Shown here in pieces: positions 45,371-54,068 of a stretch of DNA of 64,000 nucleotides. The notes under the pieces are model-generated. The model was not told the DNA's origin. It did not search any database and saw only the letters and a program-made list of their open reading frames with translations. Source of the stretch: a bacterium HR10 (lineage in GTDB: Bacteria; Acidobacteriota; Blastocatellia; HR10); contig BEHM01000005.1 of the NCBI GenBank assembly GCA_002923315.1, positions 1 through 64,000 on the forward strand. Direction: 5' to 3'. Position numbers and translations under genes: made by a program. The first letter of the stretch is position 1, and the number at the start of each line of letters is the position of its first letter.

Positions 45371-46172
45371 GCTCGAAGAAGCGGGCGAGGGCCGCGAGGG
45401 TGGCGCCCATGCGTTCGGATTCTGGGGTCAGGATGCGGGTGACGCCGCGCTCGCGGAGGGCCTGAGCCGTCACATGGCCGACGGCGACGGCGAGGACAGC
45501 GTTGTGGAAAGCGGCGCGCACGGCTTCTTCCAGATCGTGCGCGCGGAGGAAGTCCCACAGGAATCGCACTTGCGGTGAGCTGGTGAAGAGGACGGCGTCC
45601 ACGCGGGCGTTGATGATCTCCTCGGCCAGCGTTCGCAGTTCCTCAGGCGGAGCGGGGAGGTGGCGATAGAGGAGAAGCTCGGTCACGCGCGCCTGCCGCT
45701 GGTGGAGCCAATGGATGATCTCCGGGATGGGCTCGCCATAAGCCTGAACGACGACGTGGGCGCCCCTGAGCTCCGCGTCCTCAAGGGCAGCCAGCAAGCT
45801 GGCTGTCGTTCCATCCCGATCGCGCGCGGCGACGCTCAATCCCAGCTCGCGCAGGGCATGGACGGTCTTATATCCTCGTGCCGCCACGCGCGCCCGGTGC
45901 AGGAGCGCGAGCACGTCCGCTCGAAGGCCGAGTTGATCCGCAGCCTCCAACAGCGCGTGCACGCCCATGCCTGTCGTGAAGAGGAACCAATCCGCGCCCT
46001 CGCGCACAAGACGGGTGAGGAGCTGCTGCAGGTCCGGATCTTCCACGACCGAGAGCGTGCGCAGAGTCGGGCGCCAGAGGGGGAGACCGCCGAGCTTCTC
46101 CACCCCCTTGGCGATCTCCGTGGCTCGCCGCCAGCAGGCGAGGGCGATGCGCTTGCCGTGCAGTCCGCTCAT
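45354..46172 (-). CDS. hemD: Uroporphyrinogen-III synthase-like protein (HemD)
   Basis: A 272-aa two-lobed protein of the HemD superfamily, which closes and inverts the fourth pyrrole ring in tetrapyrrole synthesis. Visible features: DWFLFTTGMGVHALLE in lobe one, DGTTASLLAALED and DAVLFTSSPQVRFLWDFL in lobe two, and AVAVGHVTAQALRERG near the end. HemD sequences are very divergent, so a regulator or other HemD-fold role remains possible. Its stop codon (TAA) and final residues HQNPL derive from the orphan CRISPR repeat fragment. No other hem genes are nearby. Confidence 0.75.
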   Translation of the reverse strand: MSGLHGKRIALACWRRATEIAKGVEKLGGLPLWRPTLRTLSVVEDPDLQQLLTRLVREGADWFLFTTGMGVHALLEAADQLGLRADVLALLHRARVAARGYKTVHALRELGLSVAARDRDGTTASLLAALEDAELRGAHVVVQAYGEPIPEIIHWLHQRQARVTELLLYRHLPAPPEELRTLAEEIINARVDAVLFTSSPQVRFLWDFLRAHDLEEAVRAAFHNAVLAVAVGHVTAQALRERGVTRILTPESERMGATLAALARFFEHQNPL

Positions 46173-46244
46173 CCGTCGTTCAGCTATGTCTGAGAGGATG
46201 ACCCGGTGGTGAGCCGGTGAACAAGGCGAAATAGATTTTGACCG

Positions 46245-46709
46245 TCACCCCTTCCGTCGCGTGAGCGCGCGGCGGCGGAGATCGTGGAGCTTCCAGTAGT
46301 AGAAGTACTTCGACGCGGGAGGGGTGCGGAAGCGGAGCCGATCGAGGGCTTGCAGCTCTTCCAGCGTGGCGGCGCCGGAGAGTTCCGGATCGGCCAGGAA
46401 TTCGTGAAAGGCGCGATAGGGGGAGGAGAAAGCGGGCTTGAGCTGACCAACGGGCGCGCGGCGCGGCGTGCCACGGCCGGTGAAGAGCCAATCCAGAGAG
46501 AGCCCAGCGCGGACCAGAGCCAGGTAGAAGTCGGCCGAAGGAAGGCCGCGGCGCTCGATATGACTGAGACGTTGCTGCGACAGCCCCAGGCGCTCGGCGA
46601 AGGCCTTCTGCGAGAGAGGAGCGCGAGCGCGACGCAACCGCTCGCGAACGGCCTCCGCCTCTGGTGTCTGCTTCCGGCGACGCGTGAGTTTTTGTCGGCG
46701 CTTCGGCAT
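46245..46709 (-). CDS. XRE-family transcriptional regulator
   Basis: A 154-aa DNA-binding protein with a helix-turn-helix of the Cro/C1 type (SQKAFAERLGLSQQRLSHIERRGLPSADF). An Arg/Lys-rich N-terminal tail (MPKRRQKLTRRRKQ) and a C-terminal part ending YFYYWKLHDLRRRALTRRKG are less typical. The ATG at 46709 is preferred over an upstream start at 46781. It lies 72 bp upstream of the hemD-like gene, same strand. Targets are unknown. Confidence 0.8.
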   Translation of the reverse strand: MPKRRQKLTRRRKQTPEAEAVRERLRRARAPLSQKAFAERLGLSQQRLSHIERRGLPSADFYLALVRAGLSLDWLFTGRGTPRRAPVGQLKPAFSSPYRAFHEFLADPELSGAATLEELQALDRLRFRTPPASKYFYYWKLHDLRRRALTRRKG

Positions 46710-46907
46710 GAGTCGGAGAGTATACCCGATCGGCGGAGATTTGGGAAGTGGGAAGATTTTGTTCTGCCAGGTTGGGATCAAAAAGGATGTCGAGCGCCGG
46801 GCCTGGCAGGGTGTGTCGTCAAGAGCCGGGCGCAGGTCTGCGCGGCCGCTCTGGGGTCGTGTCGTCGCGGACTTCGGAGGCAGGACCTGGTGCTGTTCGC
46901 TCGGGGC

Positions 46908-46936
46908 TTGACAGCGGGGCGGGGGATGTGGAAAAT
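46908..46936 (+). promoter_or_regulatory. Promoter for the structured RNA / cysM leader
   Basis: A perfect TTGACA (46908-46913), a 17-bp spacer and GAAAAT (46931-46936). The -10 is weak. Transcription would begin near 46943, just before the closing stem of the structured RNA. Confidence 0.5.
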
Positions 46937-46942
46937 TTCTCG

Positions 46943-47169
46943 CCTTGAAATTCGCGCGGCCGGCAAGGTGAGCGGATTGTGAGACAGAGGCTCGGCTTCA
47001 ACCGAGAGATGAGGATCGAGGACGGCGACCGCCGGATGGCCAGGATGTGTTGTTGTCGGACGAAGGGAGGCTCTCCGGCGGTGGCGCAGACGCCCGTGAG
47101 CTAGGCCGCGCGAAGCGACGTCGAGATCAAAAAAACCCACTGCCGGAGAGATCGGCGGTGGGTTTTTTT
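46943..47169 (+). ncRNA. Structured RNA: candidate riboswitch/attenuator leader or sRNA
   Basis: A perfect 11-bp long-range stem pairs TTCGCGCGGCC (46951-46961) with GGCCGCGCGAA (47104-47114). Within it are a hairpin CTCGG/CCGAG (about 46991-47005), a stem ACCGCCGGA/TCCGGCGGT (47028-47036 with 47074-47082) and a tetraloop hairpin GGCG-CAGA-CGCC (47083-47094). An intrinsic terminator follows. I could not match it to a known riboswitch class. It may be the leader of the cysM operon or a free small RNA. Confidence 0.55.
47129..47169 (+). terminator. Strong intrinsic terminator before the cysM operon
   Basis: Seven A's plus CCCAC (47129-47140) pair with GTGGG plus seven T's (47158-47169), with GCCG/CGGC inside and a GAGAGAT loop. 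It ends 17 bp before the cysM start, which suits premature termination of a regulated leader or the end of a small RNA gene. Confidence 0.85.
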
Positions 47170-47185
47170 ATGGCCGACGCACGAG

Positions 47186-48205
47186 GTGGGCATGAGGGGC
47201 AATCGAGGAGCGTGCGCGGAAAGGGCGTGGGAGGCCTTTGGCCCTCGTGCGGTGATCGCGCGCGTGTGGGAGCGACCGGTGGACCTGGTGCAACTTGTCG
47301 GGCGGACGCCGCTTCTGCGACTGCGGCGGATCGCGAGCGAATTCGAGGGGGTGGAGATTTACGCGAAGGCCGAGTGGTACAATCCGGGGGGATCGGTGAA
47401 GGACCGTGCGGGATTGTGGATCATTCAAGACGCGGAGGCCACGGGGCGACTGACGCCGGGGAAGATCATCCTCGACGCGACGTCGGGCAATACGGGCATC
47501 GCCTATGCGTGGATCGCGCGGGTGAAGGGGTATCGGGTGACGCTCGCCATTCCGGCCAATGTCACGCCCGAGCGGAAGCGGATCTTGCGGGCCTTGGGGG
47601 CCGAGTTGCGCTTCACCGATCCGCGCGAGGGGTCGGACGGGGCGATTCGCGAGGCGCGGCGTCTGGCGGCGGAGCATCCGGAGCTCTACTTCTATGCCGA
47701 TCAGTACAACAATCCGGCCAATTGGCGCGCGCACTATGAGACGACGGGGGTGGAGATCTTCGAGCAAACGGAGGGGCGGATCACGCATTTCGTGGCCGGG
47801 CTGGGGACAAGCGGCACGTTCGTGGGCGTCGGGCGCCGCTTGCGCGAGCTGTGTCCGGAGATTCGGTTGATCTCGGTGCAGCCGGATGCGCCGTTTCATG
47901 GGATCGAGGGGCTGAAGCACATGCCGACGGCTCTGCGGCCCGGCATCTATGACGACGCGCTGGCGGACGTGAATCTGGAGATTCCGACCGAGGAGGCCTA
48001 TGCGATGGTGCGACGCCTGGCGCGCGAGGAGGGACTGCTGGTGGGCGTCTCCTCGGGAGCGGCGTTGGCCGGCGCGCTTCGCGTCGCGCGGACGATTCGT
48101 CGAGGCGTCATCGTCACGGTCTTCCCCGACGGTGGGGAGAAGTACCTGAGCGAGCGCTTCTGGGAGGAAGAGGGGGATGATTCGACTCACGATCGAACAG
48201 CTTGA
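47186..48205 (+). CDS. cysM: Cysteine synthase, CysM-like (sulfur-carrier dependent)
   Basis: A 339-aa fold-type II PLP enzyme that makes cysteine. The PLP lysine lies in NPGGSVKDRAG, the substrate loop in DATSGNTGIAYAW, and the phosphate-binding loop in GLGTSGTFVGVG. The neighbours are a JAMM peptidase and a CysO-MoeB-rhodanese fusion, which together match the actinobacterial CysM/CysO/Mec/MoeZ route. This points to O-phosphoserine plus a protein thiocarboxylate as substrates rather than free sulfide; that is inferred from context. The 5' end may start later than 47186. Its 3' end overlaps the JAMM gene by 29 bp. Confidence 0.88.
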   Translation: MGMRGNRGACAERAWEAFGPRAVIARVWERPVDLVQLVGRTPLLRLRRIASEFEGVEIYAKAEWYNPGGSVKDRAGLWIIQDAEATGRLTPGKIILDATSGNTGIAYAWIARVKGYRVTLAIPANVTPERKRILRALGAELRFTDPREGSDGAIREARRLAAEHPELYFYADQYNNPANWRAHYETTGVEIFEQTEGRITHFVAGLGTSGTFVGVGRRLRELCPEIRLISVQPDAPFHGIEGLKHMPTALRPGIYDDALADVNLEIPTEEAYAMVRRLAREEGLLVGVSSGAALAGALRVARTIRRGVIVTVFPDGGEKYLSERFWEEEGDDSTHDRTA

Positions 48206-48596
48206 GGCGATCAAACGGCATGGGGAGCGCGCCTATCCTGAGGAGGGGTGCGGCGTGCTGCTCGGACATGTGGATGGGGAGACGAAGATCGTCGAGGAGA
48301 TTCGTCCGACGCCGAACGCGCGGCAGGACTCGCCGCACAATCGCTATGCCATTGCTCCGGAGGAACTGCTGCGGCTCGAACGCGAGGCGCGCGCGCGCGG
48401 TCGTGAGGTCCTCGGCTTCTTCCATTCGCATCCGGATGCGGAGGCGCGCCCCTCATCGTATGATCTCGAACACGCCTGGCCGTGGTATTCGTATCTGATC
48501 ATCTCGGTGCGGGATGCGGTCTCCGAGAGCGTTCATTCCTGGGTCTTGCGTGAGGATCGGTCGCGGTTCGATCAGGAGGAGATTCTCATCGGGTGA
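48177..48596 (+). CDS. JAMM/MPN metalloprotease (Mec-like, M67)
   Basis: A 139-aa zinc peptidase. The JAMM motif is complete: glutamate in PEEGCGVLLG (residues 22-23), His83-Ser-His85-Pro and Asp96 in PSSYD. In mycobacteria Mec releases cysteine from the CysO-cysteine adduct. The same activity is expected here because cysM and the CysO-like fusion flank it. It could also process the fusion after its internal Gly-Gly. Overlaps cysM by 29 bp and touches the next gene. Confidence 0.92.
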   Translation: MIRLTIEQLEAIKRHGERAYPEEGCGVLLGHVDGETKIVEEIRPTPNARQDSPHNRYAIAPEELLRLEREARARGREVLGFFHSHPDAEARPSSYDLEHAWPWYSYLIISVRDAVSESVHSWVLREDRSRFDQEEILIG

Positions 48597-48652
48597 TGCT
48601 TCAACGGCGGGGCTTCCCGCATCGGGGGGCTCCGGGGGAAAGGAGGGCAGCG

Positions 48653-50113
48653 ATGTCGGTTACGATCTCACTTCCGACGGCCTTGCGGCGATATGCCGCC
48701 GAGAGTGATACGCTTCAGGTCGAAGGGCGAACGGTGCGCGAAGCGCTCGCCCAGTTGGTCGAGCGCTATCCCGATTTGCAGCACCATCTCTTCACCGAAG
48801 ACGGGCGGTTGCGCCATTTCGTCAACGTGTACGTCAACGATGAGGACGTGCGGTACCTGCAGGAGCTGGAGACGCCAGTGAAGGAGGGAGATGAGATCAC
48901 CATCGTCCCCTCGGTCGCGGGGGGGAGCGCGTCGGATGGCGAGGGGCTGGCGGCGATCGCCGAGCGCGCCGAGCGCGTGCGGCTCAGTCCGGAGGAGATT
49001 TTGCGCTACAGCCGGCACCTCATCATGCCGGAGGTGACCATGGAGGGGCAGCGTCGGCTCAAGGCGGCGCGGGTGCTGATCATTGGCGCGGGCGGCTTGG
49101 GGTCGCCGCTGGCCCTCTACCTGGCCGCTGCGGGCGTGGGGCGCATCGGGATCGTGGATTTCGATGTGGTGGATTTCACGAACCTCCAGCGGCAGGTCCT
49201 CTACACCACGCACGACGTCGGTCAGCCGAAGCTCCAGAAGGCCAGGGAGCGGCTCCAGGCGATCAATCCCCACATTGAGATCGAGACCTATGAGACGCGG
49301 CTCACCTCGGCGAACGCGCTCGAGATTCTGCGGGACTACGATGTGGTCGTGGACGGCACGGATAATTTCCCGACGCGCTATTTGGTCAACGATGCCTGCG
49401 TGCTGCTCGGCAAGCCCAACGTCTATGGGAGCATCTTTCGCTTCGAGGGGCAGGCCTCGGTCTTCTATGCGCGGCAGGGGCCGTGTTACCGATGCCTCTA
49501 TCCGGAGCCGCCGCCGCCCGGGCTCGTCCCGAGCTGCGCCGAAGGCGGCGTGCTCGGTGTGTTGCCCGGGATCATCGGCGCCATTCAGGCCAACGAGACG
49601 ATCAAGCTGATTCTGGGGCAGGGCGAGCCGCTCATTGGGCGGCTCCTGCTGTTGGACGCCTGGCGGATGCAGATTCGCACGGTGAAGGTGCGCAAGGATC
49701 CGCAGTGCCCGATCTGCGGTGAGCGGCCGACGATCCGCGAGTTGATTGACTATGAGGAATTCTGCGGCGTGGCGCCGGAGCCGGTGCTCGCCGAAGAGCT
49801 GGAGATCACGCCGCGCGAGCTGAAGGCGCGACTCGATCGGGGGGAGCCGGTCTTCCTGCTCGATGTTCGCGAGCCACATGAATGGCAGATCGCGCATCTG
49901 CCGGGCGCGACGCTCATCCCCATGAACCGCATCCCCGCGCGCTTGCACGAGCTGCCGACGACGGACGAGATCGTCGTCTATTGCAAGACGGGGGGACGAA
50001 GCGCGCAGGTGCTGCGGTTCCTCTACAACGCGGGCTTCCGGCGGATCAAGAACCTGAAGGGGGGGATTGATCGCTGGGCCGTGGAGGTGGATCCGAGCGT
50101 GCCGCGGTACTGA
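48653..50113 (+). CDS. CysO/ThiS-like + MoeB/ThiF E1-like + rhodanese fusion
   Basis: A 486-aa three-domain protein. Residues 1-91 are a ubiquitin-like sulfur carrier ending in PSVAGG, here followed by SASDG instead of a stop. Residues about 115-365 are a MoeB/ThiF adenylyltransferase with IIGAGGLGSPLALYL, zinc pairs CYRC and CPIC, and a cysteine in SCAEGGVLG. Residues about 385-486 are a rhodanese with active-site VYCKTGGRSAQ. It should activate the carrier's C-terminus and load it with sulfur. AAAGGAGGGCAGCG fixes the ATG at 48653. The adenylyltransferase-rhodanese part equals MoeZ. Confidence 0.92.
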   Translation: MSVTISLPTALRRYAAESDTLQVEGRTVREALAQLVERYPDLQHHLFTEDGRLRHFVNVYVNDEDVRYLQELETPVKEGDEITIVPSVAGGSASDGEGLAAIAERAERVRLSPEEILRYSRHLIMPEVTMEGQRRLKAARVLIIGAGGLGSPLALYLAAAGVGRIGIVDFDVVDFTNLQRQVLYTTHDVGQPKLQKARERLQAINPHIEIETYETRLTSANALEILRDYDVVVDGTDNFPTRYLVNDACVLLGKPNVYGSIFRFEGQASVFYARQGPCYRCLYPEPPPPGLVPSCAEGGVLGVLPGIIGAIQANETIKLILGQGEPLIGRLLLLDAWRMQIRTVKVRKDPQCPICGERPTIRELIDYEEFCGVAPEPVLAEELEITPRELKARLDRGEPVFLLDVREPHEWQIAHLPGATLIPMNRIPARLHELPTTDEIVVYCKTGGRSAQVLRFLYNAGFRRIKNLKGGIDRWAVEVDPSVPRY

Positions 50114-50123
50114 GGAGGCGGTC

Positions 50124-50624
50124 ATGAGTGCGATTGACGAGGTCGTGAAGGCCAACGCGGCTTACGCCGCGCAATTCGCGTGGGGGGACTTATCGGCGCC
50201 ACCCACGCGGCGGTTGATCGTGCTCGCGTGCATGGATGCGCGAATCCTCGTCTCGCAGATCTTGGGGCTGAAGCCGGGTGAGGCGCATGTCCTGCGTAAT
50301 GCCGGCGGCATTGTGACTGAGGATGTCTTGCGCTCGCTGCTCATCTCCCATTATCTGCTGGGGACGCGGGAGTTCATGATCATCGCCCACACCGACTGCG
50401 GCATGATGACCTTCACCGATGACGATCTCTTTCGGCGTCTTCGGCAGGAGACGGGGACGGCCGTCGTGGCCCCGGCGCGCTTTTTCGCCTTCCGCGATCT
50501 GGAGGAGAACGTGCGGGAGCAAGTGCAGAAGGTGCGCGCGCATCCATGGGTTCCCGCCGGGCTCCTGGTGCGCGGGTTCATCTACGATGTGAAGACCGGA
50601 CGATTGCGCGAGGTCTCCGCGTGA
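50124..50624 (+). CDS. Beta-class carbonic anhydrase
   Basis: A 166-aa zinc enzyme interconverting CO2 and bicarbonate. Zinc ligands and dyad are visible in ACMDARI and in HTDCGMM, with HVLRNAGG between. GAGGAGGCGGTC precedes the ATG, eleven bases after the CysO-MoeZ stop, so it is probably the last gene of the cysM operon. The shortened length fits the minimal beta/plant-type subgroup. Confidence 0.9.
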   Translation: MSAIDEVVKANAAYAAQFAWGDLSAPPTRRLIVLACMDARILVSQILGLKPGEAHVLRNAGGIVTEDVLRSLLISHYLLGTREFMIIAHTDCGMMTFTDDDLFRRLRQETGTAVVAPARFFAFRDLEENVREQVQKVRAHPWVPAGLLVRGFIYDVKTGRLREVSA

Positions 50625-50676
50625 GGGCGGCGGGAGGGGCGAGCCCATGATCGCCCCTCCCTGTGATCTCCCCTTC

Positions 50677-53600
50677 TCAGAAGGAGAGCTTCAGGCCGAA
50701 TTGGATGATGCGCGGATCGCGGGCGCTGCTGATGGACCCGAAGCCTGCGACGCCCAAGGTCGCGCTCGGTGCCCCCAATTGGGTGTGATTGAAGGCGTTG
50801 AAGAATTCCGCCCGGAATTGCAGGCGCACCTGCTCGGTCAGGGCGAAGTTCTTCATCAGGCTGATGTCCCAATTGTTGACGCCCGCGGCGCGGATGATAT
50901 TGCGCCCGGCCGTCCCGAAGGTCGTGGTCGCCCGGCGGAAGGCATCCGTATTGAACCAGCGCGCGGCGGTACGTTGACCTTTCGGCAGACGCGGATTCGC
51001 GATCAGGTCAGGTCGCGTGGAGCCTCCGGCCGGGAATGGTCCGACCAGCAGCGTGTCCCCGGATTGAAAGACGGTGAAGGGCAGGCCGCTCCAGAAGGTC
51101 GTGATGCCGGAGAGTTGCCATCCGCCGAAGACGGCGCGCACGGCCGGATGGGCTTCCCGCAAGGTGGGGAGTTCCCAGATGTAGTTGATCGTCAGCACGT
51201 GCTGGCGCTGGAAGGAGGAGGGCGCGCGCTCGGCGCGGATGTTGAGCGAGTCCTGCGGCGCATCCGAGCGATCCGTCGAAGCGGTGGTCATGTTCTTCCC
51301 CCAGGTGTAGACCCCGCCAATGGAGAAGCCGCGACTCATCCGCTTCTGGATGGACATCTGCAGCGAGTGGTAGCGCGAGATGCCCGTCGTCTGCCGCTCC
51401 TGGATCAGGGCGTATCCGAGATAGGGGCGCACGCGATTGATGACGCCTCCGGCCTGATTGGCGGCCAGGGGACGCGGCTGGTTGATGTTGATGAGGCGGA
51501 GCAGATTGTTGCCGCCAGAGCCCACGTAGCCGATCTCAAAGAGCGTCTGGGGGAAGATCTCGCGCTGATAGCTCAGGTTCCACTGCTGCATGGTCGGCGC
51601 GCGGAAGGGGAAGCCCGTCGTGAGCAAGCTGATGGGCAGAATGGTCTCGCGCGTGACGCCGGCCGCCGGATTGCTGAGCCGCGCATTGTCAATGGTCACG
51701 CGGGTGTTCGCCTTGGGATTCACGAACCCGTTCTGCAGGACGATCCCCGTCAGCGAGCGATCGTAGTAGATGCCATAGCCGCCGCGCAGCACGCTCTTTC
51801 CGCGTCCGGAGGGATCCCAGGCGAAGCCGAAGCGCGGGCCGATGAGGTCGAAATTATTCTCCTGCACGCGTCGCCCGAAGGGGGAATTCTCTCCCGAGAA
51901 GATCATCCCGTTGAAGCGATCGCCGCTGCCGGGGATGATGAAGCCGCGCGCGTCCAGTTGCACCGCGCGCTCCGGACGGTAGAGATCGGGCCGGAAGGTC
52001 TGCAGGAGATTGTTCTTCTCCACCGGGTTGCCGAACATGGAGAACCGCACGCCGAAGTCGAGCGTGAGATTCGGACGCACTTTCCAGCTATCCTGCGCGT
52101 AGAACTCGTAGGTGTTATACCGAAGGTCCAAGTTCACATCCACCTGATCCTCCGTGTAGCTGGCGGCGAGGCCGAGCAGGAAGTCCGCGAAGGCGTTCCC
52201 CGTGAAGCGGCCATCGAAGGTGAACGCGCCATCCACGGGATTGCCACCGGAATTCTCGAACTTCCGCTCCGTCGCGATGAACGCTCCCGTCTTGAAGGTG
52301 TGTCTCCCCGTCGTGTAGGTGAAGTTGTACGTGAACGCGTGACTCGGGTTCCCGTTCCGATAGGGGCCGAAGAAGCTGATGCCGGCGAAGCCGGAGATGG
52401 AGATATTGGGCACCAGGTCGCGATTGCCGGGGAAGATCTCGGGGATTCTCAAACCCAGTGCGCTGCGCTTGCCGCGCCCGATGATGTCGCTGATGATCTG
52501 GTTGCGGGAGAAGTCATAGGCGAACTCGCTCACGGCGCGCGTCCCGATGACGTGCGTGGCCGCCACCTTGAAATTGACGGCGGGCGTATCGGTGGCCGTC
52601 GTCGCGACGTCCGGCAGCAGGATGTTGTTGAACAATCCGCCCGGCTCGACGCGCGAGAAGATGTCTCGAATATAGCGGGCCCACACGCGGAAATTGGGGG
52701 TGAAGATATGGTCCACGCGCCACAACTCCTGGCGGAAGTTGACGGGCTGAGGCAAAGTGGGGCGGTAGAAACGCGGATCGCCTTCGGCGGCCGCGTTGGG
52801 GAGCGGGAAGAGCCGCTCGACGATGATCCGGGCGTTCGGATCAATGCGATCCGGCGGGATGCTGTTGCCCGGGAACGGTTGCCCCGTCTGCGGATCTCGG
52901 ATGGCGGGGAATCCCGAGAAGTCCCCCCGGCGCATGGCGGCCGTCGGCACAATCGTGCGCGGCGTCGTGAACTCCCGAATGCGGCGGAACTCCTGCGAGA
53001 AGAAGAAGAAGGTCTTATCCCGCTGCCGGTTGTACCCGAAGAGCGTGACCGGCCCGCCGATGTTCCATCCGAAATTGTTGTACCGCAGCGGCGGCTTCAG
53101 GCTCGTTCGTCCCGCAATGGGCGGCGTGAAGCGAAACGGCTCGCGCGCGGTGATGACATCGTTGCGCAGGAAGTGGTAGGCGCCGCCGTGAAACTCGCGC
53201 GTCCCCGACTTGGTGATGATATTCACCACGCCCCCGGCGTTGCGGCCGAACTCGGCGCTGTAGACGTTGGTGAGGATGCGGAATTCGGCCACCGCATCCA
53301 CGCTCGGATAGTTGAAGAGCGTCAGGTTCGATCCCGTGTCCACGTTGCGCCCGCCGTCAATGAGCCAGTTGATGCCGCTTGTGCGGCTCCCGCTGACGGA
53401 GATCGAGATCACGCTGAGTCCGCCGAAGCCCACTTGACTCGGCAATGCCGAGGAGACACCCGGCACGAGATAGGTCAACTGCACGAAATTCCGGTTATTC
53501 AACGGCAGCTCGGTCATCTGTCGCCCGGAGACCAAGCCGCTGATGGTGGGACTCTGTTGGACGAGGACTTCTTCCGCCGTGACGGTCACCGTCTCCTGGA

Positions 53601-53934
53601 TCTCGCCCAGTTGCAACGTCACGTTGAGCGCAACGCGATCATTGACCGAGAGGATGATGTTCTCGCGCACGAAGCGCTTGAATCCCGGCGCTTCGACTGC
53701 GAGTTGGTAGCGGCCGACCGGCAGATAGGTCAGCACATAGTTCCCCCCCTCATCCGTGCGCACGCTGCGGGAGAAGCCCGTGTCCATGTTCTTCACGACG
53801 ACCTCGGCTCCCGGAACCACGGCTCCCGTCGGATCGGTCACGCGACCCACGATCGTCGCCGTCAGCTCCTGCGCGCCGACGGTGAGCGTCGAGAGGACGA
53901 ACGTTGCGAGGATGGCGCAAAGTCTCCTCCTCAT
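50677..53934 (-). CDS. Oar-like TonB-dependent outer-membrane receptor
   Basis: A 1085-aa protein. Residues 1-21 form a signal peptide, residues about 24-110 a carboxypeptidase-regulatory-like domain (GRVTDPTGAVVPGAEVVV, NYVLTYLPVGRY), then a plug region around GRQMTELPLNNRNFVQLTY and a long beta-barrel ending in FGLKLSF with a terminal aromatic residue. This architecture is greatly expanded in Acidobacteria. The ligand is unknown. AAGGAGGGAGGT lies before the ATG at 53934; a possible -10 TACAAT is at 53977-53972. A long open frame on the opposite strand is a shadow. Confidence 0.93.
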   Translation of the reverse strand: MRRRLCAILATFVLSTLTVGAQELTATIVGRVTDPTGAVVPGAEVVVKNMDTGFSRSVRTDEGGNYVLTYLPVGRYQLAVEAPGFKRFVRENIILSVNDRVALNVTLQLGEIQETVTVTAEEVLVQQSPTISGLVSGRQMTELPLNNRNFVQLTYLVPGVSSALPSQVGFGGLSVISISVSGSRTSGINWLIDGGRNVDTGSNLTLFNYPSVDAVAEFRILTNVYSAEFGRNAGGVVNIITKSGTREFHGGAYHFLRNDVITAREPFRFTPPIAGRTSLKPPLRYNNFGWNIGGPVTLFGYNRQRDKTFFFFSQEFRRIREFTTPRTIVPTAAMRRGDFSGFPAIRDPQTGQPFPGNSIPPDRIDPNARIIVERLFPLPNAAAEGDPRFYRPTLPQPVNFRQELWRVDHIFTPNFRVWARYIRDIFSRVEPGGLFNNILLPDVATTATDTPAVNFKVAATHVIGTRAVSEFAYDFSRNQIISDIIGRGKRSALGLRIPEIFPGNRDLVPNISISGFAGISFFGPYRNGNPSHAFTYNFTYTTGRHTFKTGAFIATERKFENSGGNPVDGAFTFDGRFTGNAFADFLLGLAASYTEDQVDVNLDLRYNTYEFYAQDSWKVRPNLTLDFGVRFSMFGNPVEKNNLLQTFRPDLYRPERAVQLDARGFIIPGSGDRFNGMIFSGENSPFGRRVQENNFDLIGPRFGFAWDPSGRGKSVLRGGYGIYYDRSLTGIVLQNGFVNPKANTRVTIDNARLSNPAAGVTRETILPISLLTTGFPFRAPTMQQWNLSYQREIFPQTLFEIGYVGSGGNNLLRLININQPRPLAANQAGGVINRVRPYLGYALIQERQTTGISRYHSLQMSIQKRMSRGFSIGGVYTWGKNMTTASTDRSDAPQDSLNIRAERAPSSFQRQHVLTINYIWELPTLREAHPAVRAVFGGWQLSGITTFWSGLPFTVFQSGDTLLVGPFPAGGSTRPDLIANPRLPKGQRTAARWFNTDAFRRATTTFGTAGRNIIRAAGVNNWDISLMKNFALTEQVRLQFRAEFFNAFNHTQLGAPSATLGVAGFGSISSARDPRIIQFGLKLSF

Positions 53935-54068
53935 ACCTCCCTCCTTAGCGTCGAGGTTCACGCCCGCGAAGATTGTACTCAACTTGGTGGGGGAAGTCGA
54001 ACGAGAAGATGTGATGGGTTCGATAACACTTCCTGATGGAGCGCGCATTCGACCCGAGTGGGCGCGCT

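Noticed and set aside
46943-47169. SAM-I, cobalamin, c-di-GMP or 6S RNA identity for the structured RNA
   Set aside because: An AGATGAG-like string is present, but the ordered core motifs of these classes are not; the RNA has a multibranched form unlike 6S.
50647-54036. Very long open frame on the plus strand opposite the TonB-dependent receptor
   Set aside because: It is antisense to a clear Oar-like receptor with signal peptide and domains; its product is Arg/Gly/Asp-rich with no recognisable motif, as expected for a GC-rich shadow frame.
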